Shown here piece by piece: positions 41,637 through 50,499 of a stretch of 64,000 bases of DNA. The DNA lies in NCBI RefSeq assembly GCF_010977555.1, contig NZ_CP048815.1, positions 2,658,501 to 2,722,500 of the forward strand, written 5' to 3'. The position numbers and the translations under genes are program-made. Position 1 is the stretch's first letter. Each line of letters opens with the position of its first letter. The DNA is from Caulobacter rhizosphaerae (GTDB taxonomy: Bacteria; Pseudomonadota; Alphaproteobacteria; Caulobacterales; Caulobacteraceae). The notes under the pieces are model-generated. The model saw only the letters and a list, made by a program, of their open reading frames with translations. It ran no database searches and had not been told where the DNA came from.

Positions 41637-42125
41637 ATGCGCGGCGCGATCCTTTCCAAGACGGTTCTGGCCCTGACCCTGCTGACGGCGACTGGAGCTC
41701 AGGCGGGGACACCGACGGTCCGCGGCTTTCGGCCGCCGCCGTCCTCACGGGTCGCAATCCCTTTCACGCCGCGTCCGGTAACGCCGCGTCCGGTAACGCC
41801 GCGACCGGTTCCCGTCGCCGCCCGGACGCTGCACTGCCCCAAGCCGCCGCCCCAGCCGCCGGTTTCGGTCAGCCTTCCCAAGCCGGACCACAACAAACGG
41901 ACCATGAGGCTGGTCCAGCAGAACATCGCCATGATGGCGGCCATGCGCGCCGCCGAGACGCCGCGTCGCTGCGATCCGTCATGGAGCGCCAGGAAGCTGG
42001 CGCGCAAGGGCTGTGCGCCGGCCGCGCGCCCGTCCGAACCCGTGTTGGACCTGGGGCCGCCGGCCCCGCTCGCCCCCGCAACGGTCGTGGCGACGGCTTC
42101 GGAGCCCGCCGCCGGCCAAAACTGA
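41637..42125 (+). CDS. Secreted Pro-rich protein of unknown function
   Basis: Protein of 162 residues. A Sec signal (LSKTVLALTLLTATGAQAGT) precedes a Pro-rich region with tandem RPVTP repeats (TPRPVTPRPVTPRPVPV), encoded by a DNA direct repeat near 41773-41813. The rest has three Cys (LHCPKPP, RRCDPSW, KGCAPA) and a helical segment (RLVQQNIAMMAAMRAAE). I recognise no family. The number of repeats probably varies between strains by slippage. Confidence 0.65.
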   Translation: MRGAILSKTVLALTLLTATGAQAGTPTVRGFRPPPSSRVAIPFTPRPVTPRPVTPRPVPVAARTLHCPKPPPQPPVSVSLPKPDHNKRTMRLVQQNIAMMAAMRAAETPRRCDPSWSARKLARKGCAPAARPSEPVLDLGPPAPLAPATVVATASEPAAGQN

Positions 42126-42192
42126 TCCTTGCCCGTGGCGCGGCGATCCCATAACCCTCCCGCCCTTGGATTTATAACGACGGAGCGGGCCC

Positions 42193-43137
42193 ATGAGCAT
42201 CGCCTTCATCTTCCCGGGGCAGGGCAGCCAGACGGTCGGCATGGGCGCCGACCTCGCCCAGGCCTTCGCCGCCGCCCGTGAGGTCTTCCAGGAGGTCGAC
42301 GACGCCCTGGGTCAGAAGCTGTTCAAGCTGATGAGCGAGGGGCCGGAAGGCGACCTGACCCTGACCGAGAACGCGCAGCCGGCGCTGATGGCGGTCAGCC
42401 TGGCCGTGACCCGGGTGCTGGAGCGCGAGTTTGGCGTCGGGATCGACAAGGCCGCCTTCGTGGCCGGCCACAGCCTGGGCGAATACAGCGCCCTGGCCGC
42501 CGCCGGCGCGATCACCCTGGCCGACACCGCCCGCCTTCTGAAGTTGCGCGGCCAGGCCATGCAGCGCGCCGTGCCCGTGGGTGAGGGGGCCATGGCCTCG
42601 CTGATCGGCCCCAAGACCGACCTGGCCCTGGCCGAGGCCGCCGCCGCCGCCGGCTCGGAGGTCGGCGTCTGCGTCGTGGCCAACGACAACAATAACGGCA
42701 ACGTGGTGATCTCGGGCGCCAAGGCGGCCGTCGACAAGGCCATCGAGAAGGCCAAGGAGCTGGGCGCGCGGGCCATTCCGCTGAACGTCTCGGCCCCCTT
42801 CCACTGCCCGCTGATGCAACCGGCCGCCGACGAGATGGAAGAGGCCCTGGCCCGAACCACGATCGTCGCCCCGCGCGCCCCGCTGGTGGCCAATATCACC
42901 GCCGCCCCGGTCCATGATCCCGACGTCATCCGCAAGCTGCTGGTCGAGCAGGTCACTGGCCGCGTGCGCTGGCGTGAGAGCATGACTTGGCTGGCCGGCG
43001 AGGGCGGCGTCACCCGCTTCGCCGAGGCCGGCGCGGGCAAGGTGCTGTCGGGCATGGCCAAGCGGATCGCCCCGGACGCCGAAGCCGTTCCCCTGAACAG
43101 CCCGGCCGACCTCGAAGCGTTCGCCAAGTCGCTCTAG
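42193..43137 (+). CDS. fabD: Malonyl-CoA:acyl carrier protein transacylase
   Basis: Loads malonyl groups from CoA onto acyl carrier protein. It has 314 residues. The GQGSQ motif is at FIFPGQGSQTVGMG, the active-site Ser94 is in AGHSLGEYSA, the catalytic His is in NVSAPFHCPLM, and the arginine motif is GQAMQRA. First gene of fabD-fabG-acpP-fabF. A family A repeat separates it from fabG. Confidence 0.97.
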   Translation: MSIAFIFPGQGSQTVGMGADLAQAFAAAREVFQEVDDALGQKLFKLMSEGPEGDLTLTENAQPALMAVSLAVTRVLEREFGVGIDKAAFVAGHSLGEYSALAAAGAITLADTARLLKLRGQAMQRAVPVGEGAMASLIGPKTDLALAEAAAAAGSEVGVCVVANDNNNGNVVISGAKAAVDKAIEKAKELGARAIPLNVSAPFHCPLMQPAADEMEEALARTTIVAPRAPLVANITAAPVHDPDVIRKLLVEQVTGRVRWRESMTWLAGEGGVTRFAEAGAGKVLSGMAKRIAPDAEAVPLNSPADLEAFAKSL

Positions 43138-43154
43138 CATCAACGGCCTGCGTC

Positions 43155-43243
43155 GTCCTCGTCCTTCGACAAGCTCAGGATGAGGACGATGGCGCGGGCG
43201 GTTCGTTTGAAACCCTCGTCCTGAGCCTATCGAAGGACGAGGG
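43155..43243. repeat. REP-like inverted repeat, family A copy 2
   Basis: GTCCTCGTCCTTCGACAAGC continues with TCAGGATGAGGAC as a hairpin arm, and the distal arm ACCCTCGTCCTGAGCCTATC continues with GAAGGACGAGGG. Same family as at 14877 and 50361, here between fabD and fabG without breaking the gene order. Such elements can act as mRNA-stabilising hairpins. Confidence 0.85.
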
Positions 43244-43276
43244 TTTCATCCACCATCCTCCGGACGGAGAATTCAA

Positions 43277-44017
43277 ATGTTCGATCTCACCGGCAAGACC
43301 GCCCTCGTCACCGGCGCCACGGGCGGCATCGGCGGGGCCATCGCCAAGGCCCTGCACGGCCAGGGCGCCCACGTCGTGCTCTCGGGCACCCGCGAATCAG
43401 CGCTCTCGGATCTGGCCGCCCAGTTCGGCGAGCGGGTGTCGTTCGTCGCCGCGAACCTGTCGGACGCCGCCGCCGTCGACGGCCTTGTCGCCAAGGCCGA
43501 GGAGGCCGCCGGCGCGCCGCTCGACATCGTGATCGCCAACGCCGGCATCACCCGCGACGGCCTGATCGTCCGCATGAAGGACGAGGACTGGGACACCGTG
43601 ATCAAGGTGAACCTGGAAGGCTATTTCCGCCTGTCCCGCGCCGCCGCCAAGGGCATGATGAAGCGCCGGTCGGGCCGGATCATCGGCATCACCTCGATCG
43701 TCGGCGTCACCGGCAATCCGGGCCAGACCAACTACGCCGCCTCCAAGGCCGGCATGATCGGCTTTTCCAAGGCCCTGGCCCAGGAGCTGGCCAGCCGCAA
43801 CGTCACCGTCAATTGCGTGGCGCCCGGCTTCATCGCCAGCCCCATGACCGACGCCCTGAATGAGCAGCAGCGGGCCGGAATCCTCTCGACCATTCCCGCC
43901 GGCCGGCTGGGCGAGGGGAGCGATATCGCCGCCGCGTGCGTTTACCTGGCCAGTGACCAGGGCGGCTACGTCACGGGTCAGACCTTGCACGTCAACGGCG
44001 GCATGGCCATGATCTGA
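43277..44017 (+). CDS. fabG: 3-oxoacyl-ACP reductase
   Basis: NADPH-dependent reductase of the fatty acid elongation cycle, 246 residues, SDR fold. Nucleotide site VTGATGGIGGAIAKAL; NAGIT motif (IANAGITRDG); catalytic Ser, Tyr and Lys in ITSIVGVTGNPGQTNYAASK; ending in GQTLHVNGGMAMI, the standard end. The VNCVAPGFIASPMTDAL stretch is typical of FabG. Followed 190 bp later by acpP. Confidence 0.97.
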   Translation: MFDLTGKTALVTGATGGIGGAIAKALHGQGAHVVLSGTRESALSDLAAQFGERVSFVAANLSDAAAVDGLVAKAEEAAGAPLDIVIANAGITRDGLIVRMKDEDWDTVIKVNLEGYFRLSRAAAKGMMKRRSGRIIGITSIVGVTGNPGQTNYAASKAGMIGFSKALAQELASRNVTVNCVAPGFIASPMTDALNEQQRAGILSTIPAGRLGEGSDIAAACVYLASDQGGYVTGQTLHVNGGMAMI

Positions 44018-44207
44018 CGGGCCGTCTTTTCCTGGGCTCCGCGCCTTTCTGCTTGGAAAGACGAAAGCCCACATTTCTGACCGGACGTGCCGCTAGTCAC
44101 TCGAAAAAGAACGTGATAGGCGGTGGCCCGACAATTCCCGTGGGTGGTGAAGGGTTCGCCCCCGTCTCCTGCGGAACTGCAAAGATTCAAAACGAGGGAC
44201 TAACAGA

Positions 44208-44447
44208 ATGTCCGACATTCTCGAGCGCGTGCGTAAGATCGTCATCGAGCACCTGGACGCCGATCCGGAAAAGGTCACCGAAAAGGCCAGCTTCATCGAC
44301 GACCTGGGCGCCGACAGCCTCGACAACGTCGAGCTGGTCATGGCGTTCGAAGAAGAATTCGACATCGAAATTCCGGATGACGCCGCCGAGCACATCCAGA
44401 CCGTCGGTGACGCCGTGAAGTTCATCACGGAAAAGACCGGCGCCTAA
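44208..44447 (+). CDS. acpP: Acyl carrier protein
   Basis: Carrier of growing acyl chains, 79 residues, acidic. The phosphopantetheine attachment is Ser37 in [14 protein letters not shown] (DSL motif), to which holo-ACP synthase adds the arm. GAGGGACTAACAGA precedes the start. It has a strong intrinsic terminator after it (44489-44533), allowing much higher expression than fabF, as usual for ACP. Confidence 0.98.
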   Translation: MSDILERVRKIVIEHLDADPEKVTEKASFIDDLGADSLDNVELVMAFEEEFDIEIPDDAAEHIQTVGDAVKFITEKTGA

Positions 44448-44488
44448 GGCGTCGGGTTCGCGCCATTTTTCGCGAACAGGACTATCAG

Positions 44489-44533
44489 CCGCCGCGTCGC
44501 ACGGGCTCTTGCCATCGTGCGCGCGGCGGTTTT
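44489..44533 (+). terminator. Intrinsic terminator between acpP and fabF
   Basis: CCGCCGCG-T-CGCACG (44489-44503) pairs with CGTGCG-CGCGGCGG (44516-44529) with a single bulged T and is followed by TTTT. A smaller stem GTTCGCG/CGCGAAC precedes it (44456-44477). The pair probably stops most transcripts after acpP. Confidence 0.75.
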
Positions 44534-44620
44534 CGTATGTGGCCGAGATTCGAGGTCGGGGGGCTGTCCGAGTCGTCAGCATCCCCCATATGACCGCGAT
44601 GCGAAGGTTGGGAGTGATCC

Positions 44621-45901
44621 ATGCGTAGAGTTGTCATTACCGGACTTGGCCTCCTGACCCCCCTGGGGCAGGGCGTCGACGTCACCTGGAAGAACATCCT
44701 GGCCGGCAAGTCCGGCGCGAACCGCATCTCGGCCTTCGACCCGACCGAATACGCCTGCCAGGTGGCCTGCGAAGTGCCGCGCGTCGATGGCCGCGGCGGC
44801 GGCGGTCCGGACGTCGAGGGATCGTTCAATCCCGACCTGACCATGAGCCCGCGCGACCAGAAGCGCGTCGATGACTTCATCCTGTACGGCATCGCCGCCG
44901 CAGATGAGGCCGTGAAGGATTCGGGCTGGGTCCCGGAAACCGAGGAAGACAAGTACCGGACCGGGGTGATCCTGGGCTCCGGCATCGGCGGCCTGTCGAC
45001 GATCGCCGACACCGCCCTGGAGCTGGAAGCCAAGGGCCCGCGGCGGGTCAGCCCGTTCTTCATCTCCTCGGCCCTGATCAACCTGATCTCGGGCCAGGTC
45101 TCGATCCGCTACGGCTTCAAGGGGCCCAACCACGCCGTGGTCACCGCCTGCGCCACTGGCGCCCACGCCATCGGCGACGCCACCCGGCTGATCAAGTACG
45201 GCGACGCCGACGTGATGATCGCCGGGGGGGCCGAGGCCGCGGTCTGCAAGGTCGGCATGGCCGGCTTCATCGCCTGCCGCGCCGTCTCCACCGACTGGAA
45301 CGAGACGCCGGAAAAGGCTTCGCGGCCCTATGACAAGGACCGTGACGGCTTCGTGATGGGCGAGGGCGCCGGCGTCGTCGTCCTGGAAGAGTACGAGCAC
45401 GCCAAGGCCCGCGGCGCCAAGATCTATGCCGAGGTGATCGGCTACGGCCTGTCGGGCGACGCCTATCACATCACCGCCCCGTCGGAGGACGGCGATGGCG
45501 GCTTCCGCGCACTCTCGGCGGCGGTCAAGGACGCGGGCATCTCCCCGTCGGAGATCAATTACGTCAACGCCCACGGCACCTCGACCATGGCCGACGGCAT
45601 CGAGGCCGGGGCCGTCGAGCGCTTCCTGGGCGATCACGCCAAGAACGTGGTGATGTCGTCGACCAAGTCGATGACCGGGCACCTGCTGGGCGCGGCCGGC
45701 GCGATCGAGGCGATCTTCTCGGTCCTGGCCATTCGCGACCAGATCGCTCCGCCGACCATCAACCTGGACAATCCGGACGTGAACGTCGCCATGAACCTGG
45801 CGCCGAACAAGGCCGTGCCGCACAAGATCGACGTGGCGGTCTCCAACAGCTTCGGCTTCGGCGGCACCAACGCCTCGGTCGTGTTCCGCAAAGTCTCGTG
45901 A
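44621..45901 (+). CDS. fabF: Beta-ketoacyl-ACP synthase II
   Basis: Condensing enzyme of 426 residues that extends acyl-ACP by two carbons. Active-site Cys177 is in VVTACATGAHAIG, His in YVNAHGTSTMADGIE, and the second His/Lys in SSTKSMTGHLLGAAGAIEA. A Gly-rich insertion of about 10 residues (DGRGGGGPDVEG) follows residue 55, on the surface. Stop overlaps the mltG start (GTGA). Confidence 0.97.
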   Translation: MRRVVITGLGLLTPLGQGVDVTWKNILAGKSGANRISAFDPTEYACQVACEVPRVDGRGGGGPDVEGSFNPDLTMSPRDQKRVDDFILYGIAAADEAVKDSGWVPETEEDKYRTGVILGSGIGGLSTIADTALELEAKGPRRVSPFFISSALINLISGQVSIRYGFKGPNHAVVTACATGAHAIGDATRLIKYGDADVMIAGGAEAAVCKVGMAGFIACRAVSTDWNETPEKASRPYDKDRDGFVMGEGAGVVVLEEYEHAKARGAKIYAEVIGYGLSGDAYHITAPSEDGDGGFRALSAAVKDAGISPSEINYVNAHGTSTMADGIEAGAVERFLGDHAKNVVMSSTKSMTGHLLGAAGAIEAIFSVLAIRDQIAPPTINLDNPDVNVAMNLAPNKAVPHKIDVAVSNSFGFGGTNASVVFRKVS

Positions 45902-47034
45902 GCCGCAAGCCCTCGCCAACAGGCCGCGCCCCACGCCCGGCGCCGAAGAAGACGGGGGCTCCCCGCAAGGCCAATCCGCGCCGGCGCGAGACCGCGCCGG
46001 TCGGACGCCGCATCGCGGCCATGGGCACTGGGCTGCTGACCATGCTGGGCTTGGCCGCCGTGTTGGTCGTACTGGGCGCGGTCTGGATCTATCAGGGCCC
46101 GGGCCCGGCCGCGCGGTCGGGCGACCAGACCACGGTGGTCCTGCGGCGCGGGGCCAGCCTGCCCGAGATCGCCTCCAGCCTGGAGCAGGCAGGGGTGATC
46201 CGCTCGTCCTCGCTGTTCCTGACCGCCGCCCAGACCACCGGCGCGGCGCGCAGGCTGAAGGCCGGCGAATACGAGTTCGCCTCGCGCGCCTCGTTGCGCC
46301 AGGTGCTAGCCAAGATCCGTGACGGCAAGATCGTCCGCCACCAGGTGACCATCGCCGAGGGCCTGACCTCCGACATGGTGGTCGACATCCTGATGCGGGC
46401 CCCCGAGCTGACCGGCACGGTGCCGACCCCGCCAGAGGGCTCGATCCTGCCCGAGACCTACCAGGTCCAGCGCGGCGAGGACCGGGCGGCGGTGCTGCAG
46501 CGGATGATGGACGCTCGCGACGAGGTGCTGGACCGCCTGTGGGCCCAGCGCCAGCCGGGCCTGCCGTTCGCGACGAAGGAGGAGGCCGTGACCATGGCCT
46601 CGATCGTCGAGAAGGAAACGGCCCTGGCCCGCGAGCGGCCGCACGTGGCGGCGGTGTTCATCAACCGCCTGCGCCAGGGCGTTCGCCTGGGCAGCGACCC
46701 GACGATCATCTACGGCCTGACCCGCGGGCGGCCGCTGGGCCGGGGCATCCTGCAGTCGGAACTGCAGCGACAGACGCCCTACAACACCTACCTGATCGAG
46801 GGCCTGCCGCCGACCCCGATCGCCAACCCGGGCAAGGCCGCCCTGGCGGCCGTGCTCAATCCGATGAAGAGCAACGACCTCTATTTCGTGGCCGACGGCA
46901 CCGGCGGCCACGTCTTCGCCTCGACCTACGAGGCGCACGAGCGCAATGTCGCCAAGTGGCGGCAGGTCGAGCGGTCGAAGGCGGCGGCCCAGGCCGGCGT
47001 TGCAGGGGCCGCGAAGAGCCCGTCGAATCTCTAG
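45898..47034 (+). CDS. mltG: Endolytic murein transglycosylase MltG
   Basis: Membrane enzyme of 378 residues that cuts nascent glycan strands. A basic Pro-rich N-terminal region of about 40 residues precedes the membrane helix (MGTGLLTMLGLAAVLVVLGA), then the YceG domain with the catalytic Glu in TMASIVEKETALARERPHVA, preceded by RRGASLPEIASSLEQAGVI, the LysM-like subdomain. GTG start at 45898 overlaps fabF. Closely precedes the yicC-type gene. Confidence 0.94.
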   Translation: MSRKPSPTGRAPRPAPKKTGAPRKANPRRRETAPVGRRIAAMGTGLLTMLGLAAVLVVLGAVWIYQGPGPAARSGDQTTVVLRRGASLPEIASSLEQAGVIRSSSLFLTAAQTTGAARRLKAGEYEFASRASLRQVLAKIRDGKIVRHQVTIAEGLTSDMVVDILMRAPELTGTVPTPPEGSILPETYQVQRGEDRAAVLQRMMDARDEVLDRLWAQRQPGLPFATKEEAVTMASIVEKETALARERPHVAAVFINRLRQGVRLGSDPTIIYGLTRGRPLGRGILQSELQRQTPYNTYLIEGLPPTPIANPGKAALAAVLNPMKSNDLYFVADGTGGHVFASTYEAHERNVAKWRQVERSKAAAQAGVAGAAKSPSNL

Positions 47035-47040
47035 GGAGCG

Positions 47041-47925
47041 ATGATGGCGCTGTCAGGCATGACCGGCTTCGCCCGCGTCGAAGGCTCGCATGGGGCCTGG
47101 TCGTGGGCGGTGGAGGCGCGCAGCGTCAACGGCCGCAACCTCGAGACCCGCTTTCGCGGCCCGCCGGGCTTCGACGCCCTGGACCGCGCCGCCCGCGACG
47201 GCGCCCAGGCTCGCTTCCAGCGCGGCCAGCTGACCGTCAACCTCCAGGCCAAGCGGGCGGAGGCCCAGGCCGCCGTGCAGGTCAATGTCGAGGTGCTGGA
47301 GCGCTATCTGAAGGCCGGCGCGCCCTATGTGGCCACCGGCATGGTCGGCAAGCCCACGCTCGACGGCCTGCTGGCCCTGCGCGGCGTGATCGACGCCCGC
47401 GAGGAGGACGAGGCCGCCGAGGACCGGGCCGAGGTGGAGGCCGCCATGGCCGCCACGATCGGCCAGGCCCTGGACGGCTTGAAGGCGGCGCGGCTGGAGG
47501 AGGGGGCCGCCGTGGCTCCGATCCTGACCGGCGCCGTCGACCGCATCGAGGCCCTGACCCTGCTGGCCTCGCACGAAGCAGCCGGCCAGCCGGCCGTGCT
47601 GCGGGAACGCTACGCCCGCAAGCTGACCGAACTGATCGGCGAGGCGGCGTCGGAAGAGCGCATCGTGCAGGAAGCCGCCGCCATGGCCGTGAAGGCCGAC
47701 GTTCGCGAGGAACTGGACCGGCTGTCCAGCCACGTGGCCGCCGCCCGCGCCCTGCTGGCCGCCGATGCGGCCGCCGGCCGGCGTCTGGACTTCCTGTCGC
47801 AGGAGTTCATGCGCGAGGCCAACACCCTTTGCAGCAAGTCGGCCCTGACGGCCCTGACCACGCACGGCCTGGATCTGAAGGCCACGATCGAGCAATTCCG
47901 GGAACAGGTTCAGAATGTCGAATAA
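47041..47925 (+). CDS. YicC-family endoribonuclease-like protein
   Basis: Protein of 294 residues with MALSGMTGFARVEG at its start (the invariant opening of YicC proteins), SVNGRNLETRFRGPPGF and the C-terminal DUF1732 part LDFLSQEFMREANTLCSKS. E. coli YicC is an endoribonuclease that acts with small RNA RyhB; whether this one does is unknown. Overlaps gmk by 11 bases, an arrangement conserved in many bacteria. Confidence 0.94.
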   Translation: MMALSGMTGFARVEGSHGAWSWAVEARSVNGRNLETRFRGPPGFDALDRAARDGAQARFQRGQLTVNLQAKRAEAQAAVQVNVEVLERYLKAGAPYVATGMVGKPTLDGLLALRGVIDAREEDEAAEDRAEVEAAMAATIGQALDGLKAARLEEGAAVAPILTGAVDRIEALTLLASHEAAGQPAVLRERYARKLTELIGEAASEERIVQEAAAMAVKADVREELDRLSSHVAAARALLAADAAAGRRLDFLSQEFMREANTLCSKSALTALTTHGLDLKATIEQFREQVQNVE

Positions 47926-48559
47926 TCCGCATGGACGCACCCGCGGCCTGCTGCTGATGGTCGTGGCCCCGTCGGGCGTGGGCAAGACCTCGCTGACCCG
48001 CCGCCTGGTGGCCGACCACAACGACCTGCACCTGTCGATCAGCGCCACCACCCGCGACCCGCGTCCGGGCGAGCACGACGGCCGCGACTACCACTTCGTC
48101 AGCCACGACAAGTTCCAGGCCATGATCCAGGACGACGCCTTCCTGGAATGGGCCGAGGTCTATGGCAACCACTACGGCAGCCCGCGCGCGCCGATCATGG
48201 AGGCGCTGGACCGCGGCGAGAGCGTGCTGTTCGACATCGACTTCCAGGGCGCGATGAAGGTCCACAAACAGGCCGGCGAGGACAGCGTTCTGGTCTATAT
48301 CCTGCCGCCGTCGCTGGCCGAGATGAGCCGCCGCCTGCACGCCCGCAGCCAGGACAGCGAAGAGGTCATCCACCGCCGCCTGGCCCGCGCCAAGGACGAG
48401 GTCGCGGCCTGGGAGCAGTTCGATTACGTCATCCTCAACGACGACTTCGACAAGGCCTATTCGGACCTGGCCCACATCTACCACGCCGAACGCCAGAAGC
48501 GGGTCCGCAACCCGTGGATCGGCAATCTGGTGGGGGATCTGCTGAGGGAAGAGATCTAG
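47915..48559 (+). CDS. gmk: Guanylate kinase
   Basis: Converts GMP to GDP with ATP. It has 214 residues: P-loop VVAPSGVGKTSLTRRLV, SISATTRDPRPGEHDGRDYH for GMP binding, and SVLFDIDFQGAMKV. A short N-terminal extension (SNNPHGRTRG). Start at 47915 is inside yicC, so coupled. The gap after it (48560-48747) holds no clear terminator. Confidence 0.96.
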   Translation: MSNNPHGRTRGLLLMVVAPSGVGKTSLTRRLVADHNDLHLSISATTRDPRPGEHDGRDYHFVSHDKFQAMIQDDAFLEWAEVYGNHYGSPRAPIMEALDRGESVLFDIDFQGAMKVHKQAGEDSVLVYILPPSLAEMSRRLHARSQDSEEVIHRRLARAKDEVAAWEQFDYVILNDDFDKAYSDLAHIYHAERQKRVRNPWIGNLVGDLLREEI

Positions 48560-48747
48560 CGGACGAGGGCGGCTTCCGATCCTCTCAGAGGTGCAAAGAC
48601 CAAGGGGCTCCCCACCAGGCGCCAGGCATCGCGCTCGGCCTCGGTGCATCTTGGTCTACTTTGGCGCGCAAATCTTGAGGTTAAGGCCCTATACCGGCTG
48701 GCTCCTTACCGCTTCTGTCGTAAGCTCGCTGCTCAAGGGGATGCCCG

Positions 48748-49452
48748 GTGAGAAACAAGGCGTCAGCATATGCCCTTGCATGCCTGGTGGGCGCGACGGC
48801 GGTCGCACCCATCAGCGCTCACGCTCAGTTCATTCCGCCGGCCGGATATAGTGGCGGCGCATCGGGACCGGGTGTTGCGCCGCCATCGGACTCCAGCGCG
48901 CCACTACTCGTGCAGATCCCCGATACAGCCGTGTCTGGTCTGATCCATGTTGATCCGGCCTATAAACGCGGCGTAGCTGCCGGCCACGCCAAGGTCGTGG
49001 GCGCGTTCGCCGTCGCTGAATCCACTAAAGCTCACGTCGTTGCTGCCTGGTCGCCTGGTTTTCTGCCCGTGACGCTCTCGTTCAGCGATGGCCGGTGCTA
49101 TTCGCTCCAAGCCGATTATTATGGAGGCGCGCTCTCCAATGGCCGGTTGAACAGGGTTGGCTGCGAGGGACAACAAAAGTCCGAAGACCCGGCCTCCACC
49201 CCACAGCTTTCCGGTCACTCACTGCGATTTATTGGGGCCGCTTGGGGGTACGCGGCCTGGGCCGATGAGGGGCCGAAGATAACCACCATCACGGCGCCCG
49301 GAGCGACGACCTTCAAGCCGCTTTTTACGGCTCAAATGGAGACGATCGCCATCATGGCGATGAATGGCCCCGATTGGCCTGGCGGCAACGTGACCCTGGT
49401 TGGCAAAATCAACGGTCGCCTCACCGTCGTGACGCTGGAAGTCGGCTACTGA
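48748..49452 (+). CDS. Secreted protein of unknown function
   Basis: Protein of 234 residues. Sec signal (AYALACLVGATAVAPISAHA), a Gly/Pro-rich stretch (QFIPPAGYSGGASGPGVAPP), and a beta-rich mature domain (KVVGAFAVAESTKAHVVAAW; SLQADYYGGALSNGRLNRVG) with one Cys in RVGCEG. GTG start at 48748 after AAGGGG. I recognise no domain. Its codon use is a little less GC-biased than that of its neighbours, hinting at recent acquisition. Confidence 0.72.
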   Translation: MRNKASAYALACLVGATAVAPISAHAQFIPPAGYSGGASGPGVAPPSDSSAPLLVQIPDTAVSGLIHVDPAYKRGVAAGHAKVVGAFAVAESTKAHVVAAWSPGFLPVTLSFSDGRCYSLQADYYGGALSNGRLNRVGCEGQQKSEDPASTPQLSGHSLRFIGAAWGYAAWADEGPKITTITAPGATTFKPLFTAQMETIAIMAMNGPDWPGGNVTLVGKINGRLTVVTLEVGY

Positions 49453-49498
49453 CGTCCAAACCCCGGACGTTCAATCGGCCATCATTTGCGGGAACCGG

Positions 49499-50326
49499 CT
49501 AGCCCATCACCGCCCGCGCCAGCGCCTGGAAGCCCGCCACGTCGATGGTCTCGGCCCGCGCGTCCGGATTGATCCCCGCCTTCTCGCACAGCGCGGCGCC
49601 GCCCAGGCCCTTGAGGCTGGAGCGCAGCATCTTGCGGCGCTGGCCGAAGGCGGCGGCGGTGACCTTCTCCAGGGCCGCGACCAGCGCCTTGTCGGGCGCG
49701 GGCTCCAGCGGGACCAGCCGCACCACGGCCGAGGCCACCTTGGGCGGCGGGGTGAAGGCGCGGGCCGGCAGGTCCATGACCACCTTGGCGCTGCAGACGG
49801 TCTGTGACACCACGGCCAGGCGGCCATAGGCGTCGTCGTCGACGTCGGCGGCGATCCGGTCGGCGACCTCCTTCTGGAACATCAGGGTCATCGACAGCGG
49901 CCGGAAAGGGCCGGTCAGCCAGTTGATCAGCAGCGGCGTGCCGACGTTGTAGGGCAGGTTGCTGACCATGTGGGCCGGGCCGCCGGCGAGGGCGGCCATG
50001 TCGACCTTCAGGGCGTCGCCTTGGATGATCGTCAGTCGGCTGTCGGCGGCGGCGGAGAGCTCTTCCAGCAGCGGGATGAACCGCTTGTCCATCTCGACCG
50101 CCACGACCCGCGCGCCGGTCTCCAGCAGGGCTCGGGTCAGACCGCCGGGACCGGGACCGACCTCGATCACCACGTCCCCTTCGCCCACGCCGGACAGGCG
50201 GGCGATCTTGCGGGTGATGTTCAGGTCCAGCAGGAAGTGCTGGCCGAAGCTCTTGTTGGCCAGCAGGTCGTGCTCGGCGAGAACCTCGCGAAGCGGCGGC
50301 AGATCGGCAAGTGTGGGCGACGTCAT
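49499..50326 (-). CDS. rsmA: 16S rRNA dimethyladenosine transferase
   Basis: KsgA/RsmA: dimethylates two adjacent adenines near the 3' end of 16S rRNA using SAM. 275 residues. SAM-binding motif I VIEVGPGPGGLTRALLE, and motif IV NLPYNVGTPLLI. The C-terminal helix region LRSSLKGLGGAALCEKAGIN is family typical. Last gene of the lptF-lptG-lptD-surA-pdxA-rsmA series; the same pdxA-rsmA order exists in E. coli. A family A repeat lies before it, on the pdxA side. Confidence 0.96.
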   Translation of the reverse strand: MTSPTLADLPPLREVLAEHDLLANKSFGQHFLLDLNITRKIARLSGVGEGDVVIEVGPGPGGLTRALLETGARVVAVEMDKRFIPLLEELSAAADSRLTIIQGDALKVDMAALAGGPAHMVSNLPYNVGTPLLINWLTGPFRPLSMTLMFQKEVADRIAADVDDDAYGRLAVVSQTVCSAKVVMDLPARAFTPPPKVASAVVRLVPLEPAPDKALVAALEKVTAAAFGQRRKMLRSSLKGLGGAALCEKAGINPDARAETIDVAGFQALARAVMG

Positions 50327-50360
50327 GGTGGGGTGCTCTGGTTTGCCGGTCTTGGACCGC

Positions 50361-50463
50361 GATCCTCGTCCCCCAAAACTATCTTGGCGACAAGCTCAGG
50401 ATGAGGATTTCTACTGAACGACCTTCGCCATAGCCCTCATCCTGAGCTTGTCGAAGGACGAGG
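50361..50463. repeat. REP-like inverted repeat, family A copy 3 (one arm disrupted)
   Basis: The right arm (50434-50463) is intact: CCCTCATCCTGAGCTTGTCG then AAGGACGAGG. The left arm is interrupted: GATCCTCGTC is followed by CCCCAAAACTATCTTGG before GACAAGCTCAGGATGAGG, so about 15 bases replace the normal TTC. Same family as at 14877 and 43155. It lies between rsmA and pdxA. Confidence 0.8.
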
Positions 50464-50499
50464 GCTGTTCACTGTCGTCAAAAGTTCGATCGGAATCGT

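Noticed and set aside
41764..41813. Short regular repeats that could suggest a CRISPR or minisatellite
   Set aside because: Units are about 15 bp, in frame within a Pro-rich protein, with no spacers.
49452..49470. Hairpin ACGTCC/GGACGT between the secreted orphan and rsmA as a terminator
   Set aside because: Six-base stem without a U-run on either strand; too weak to call.
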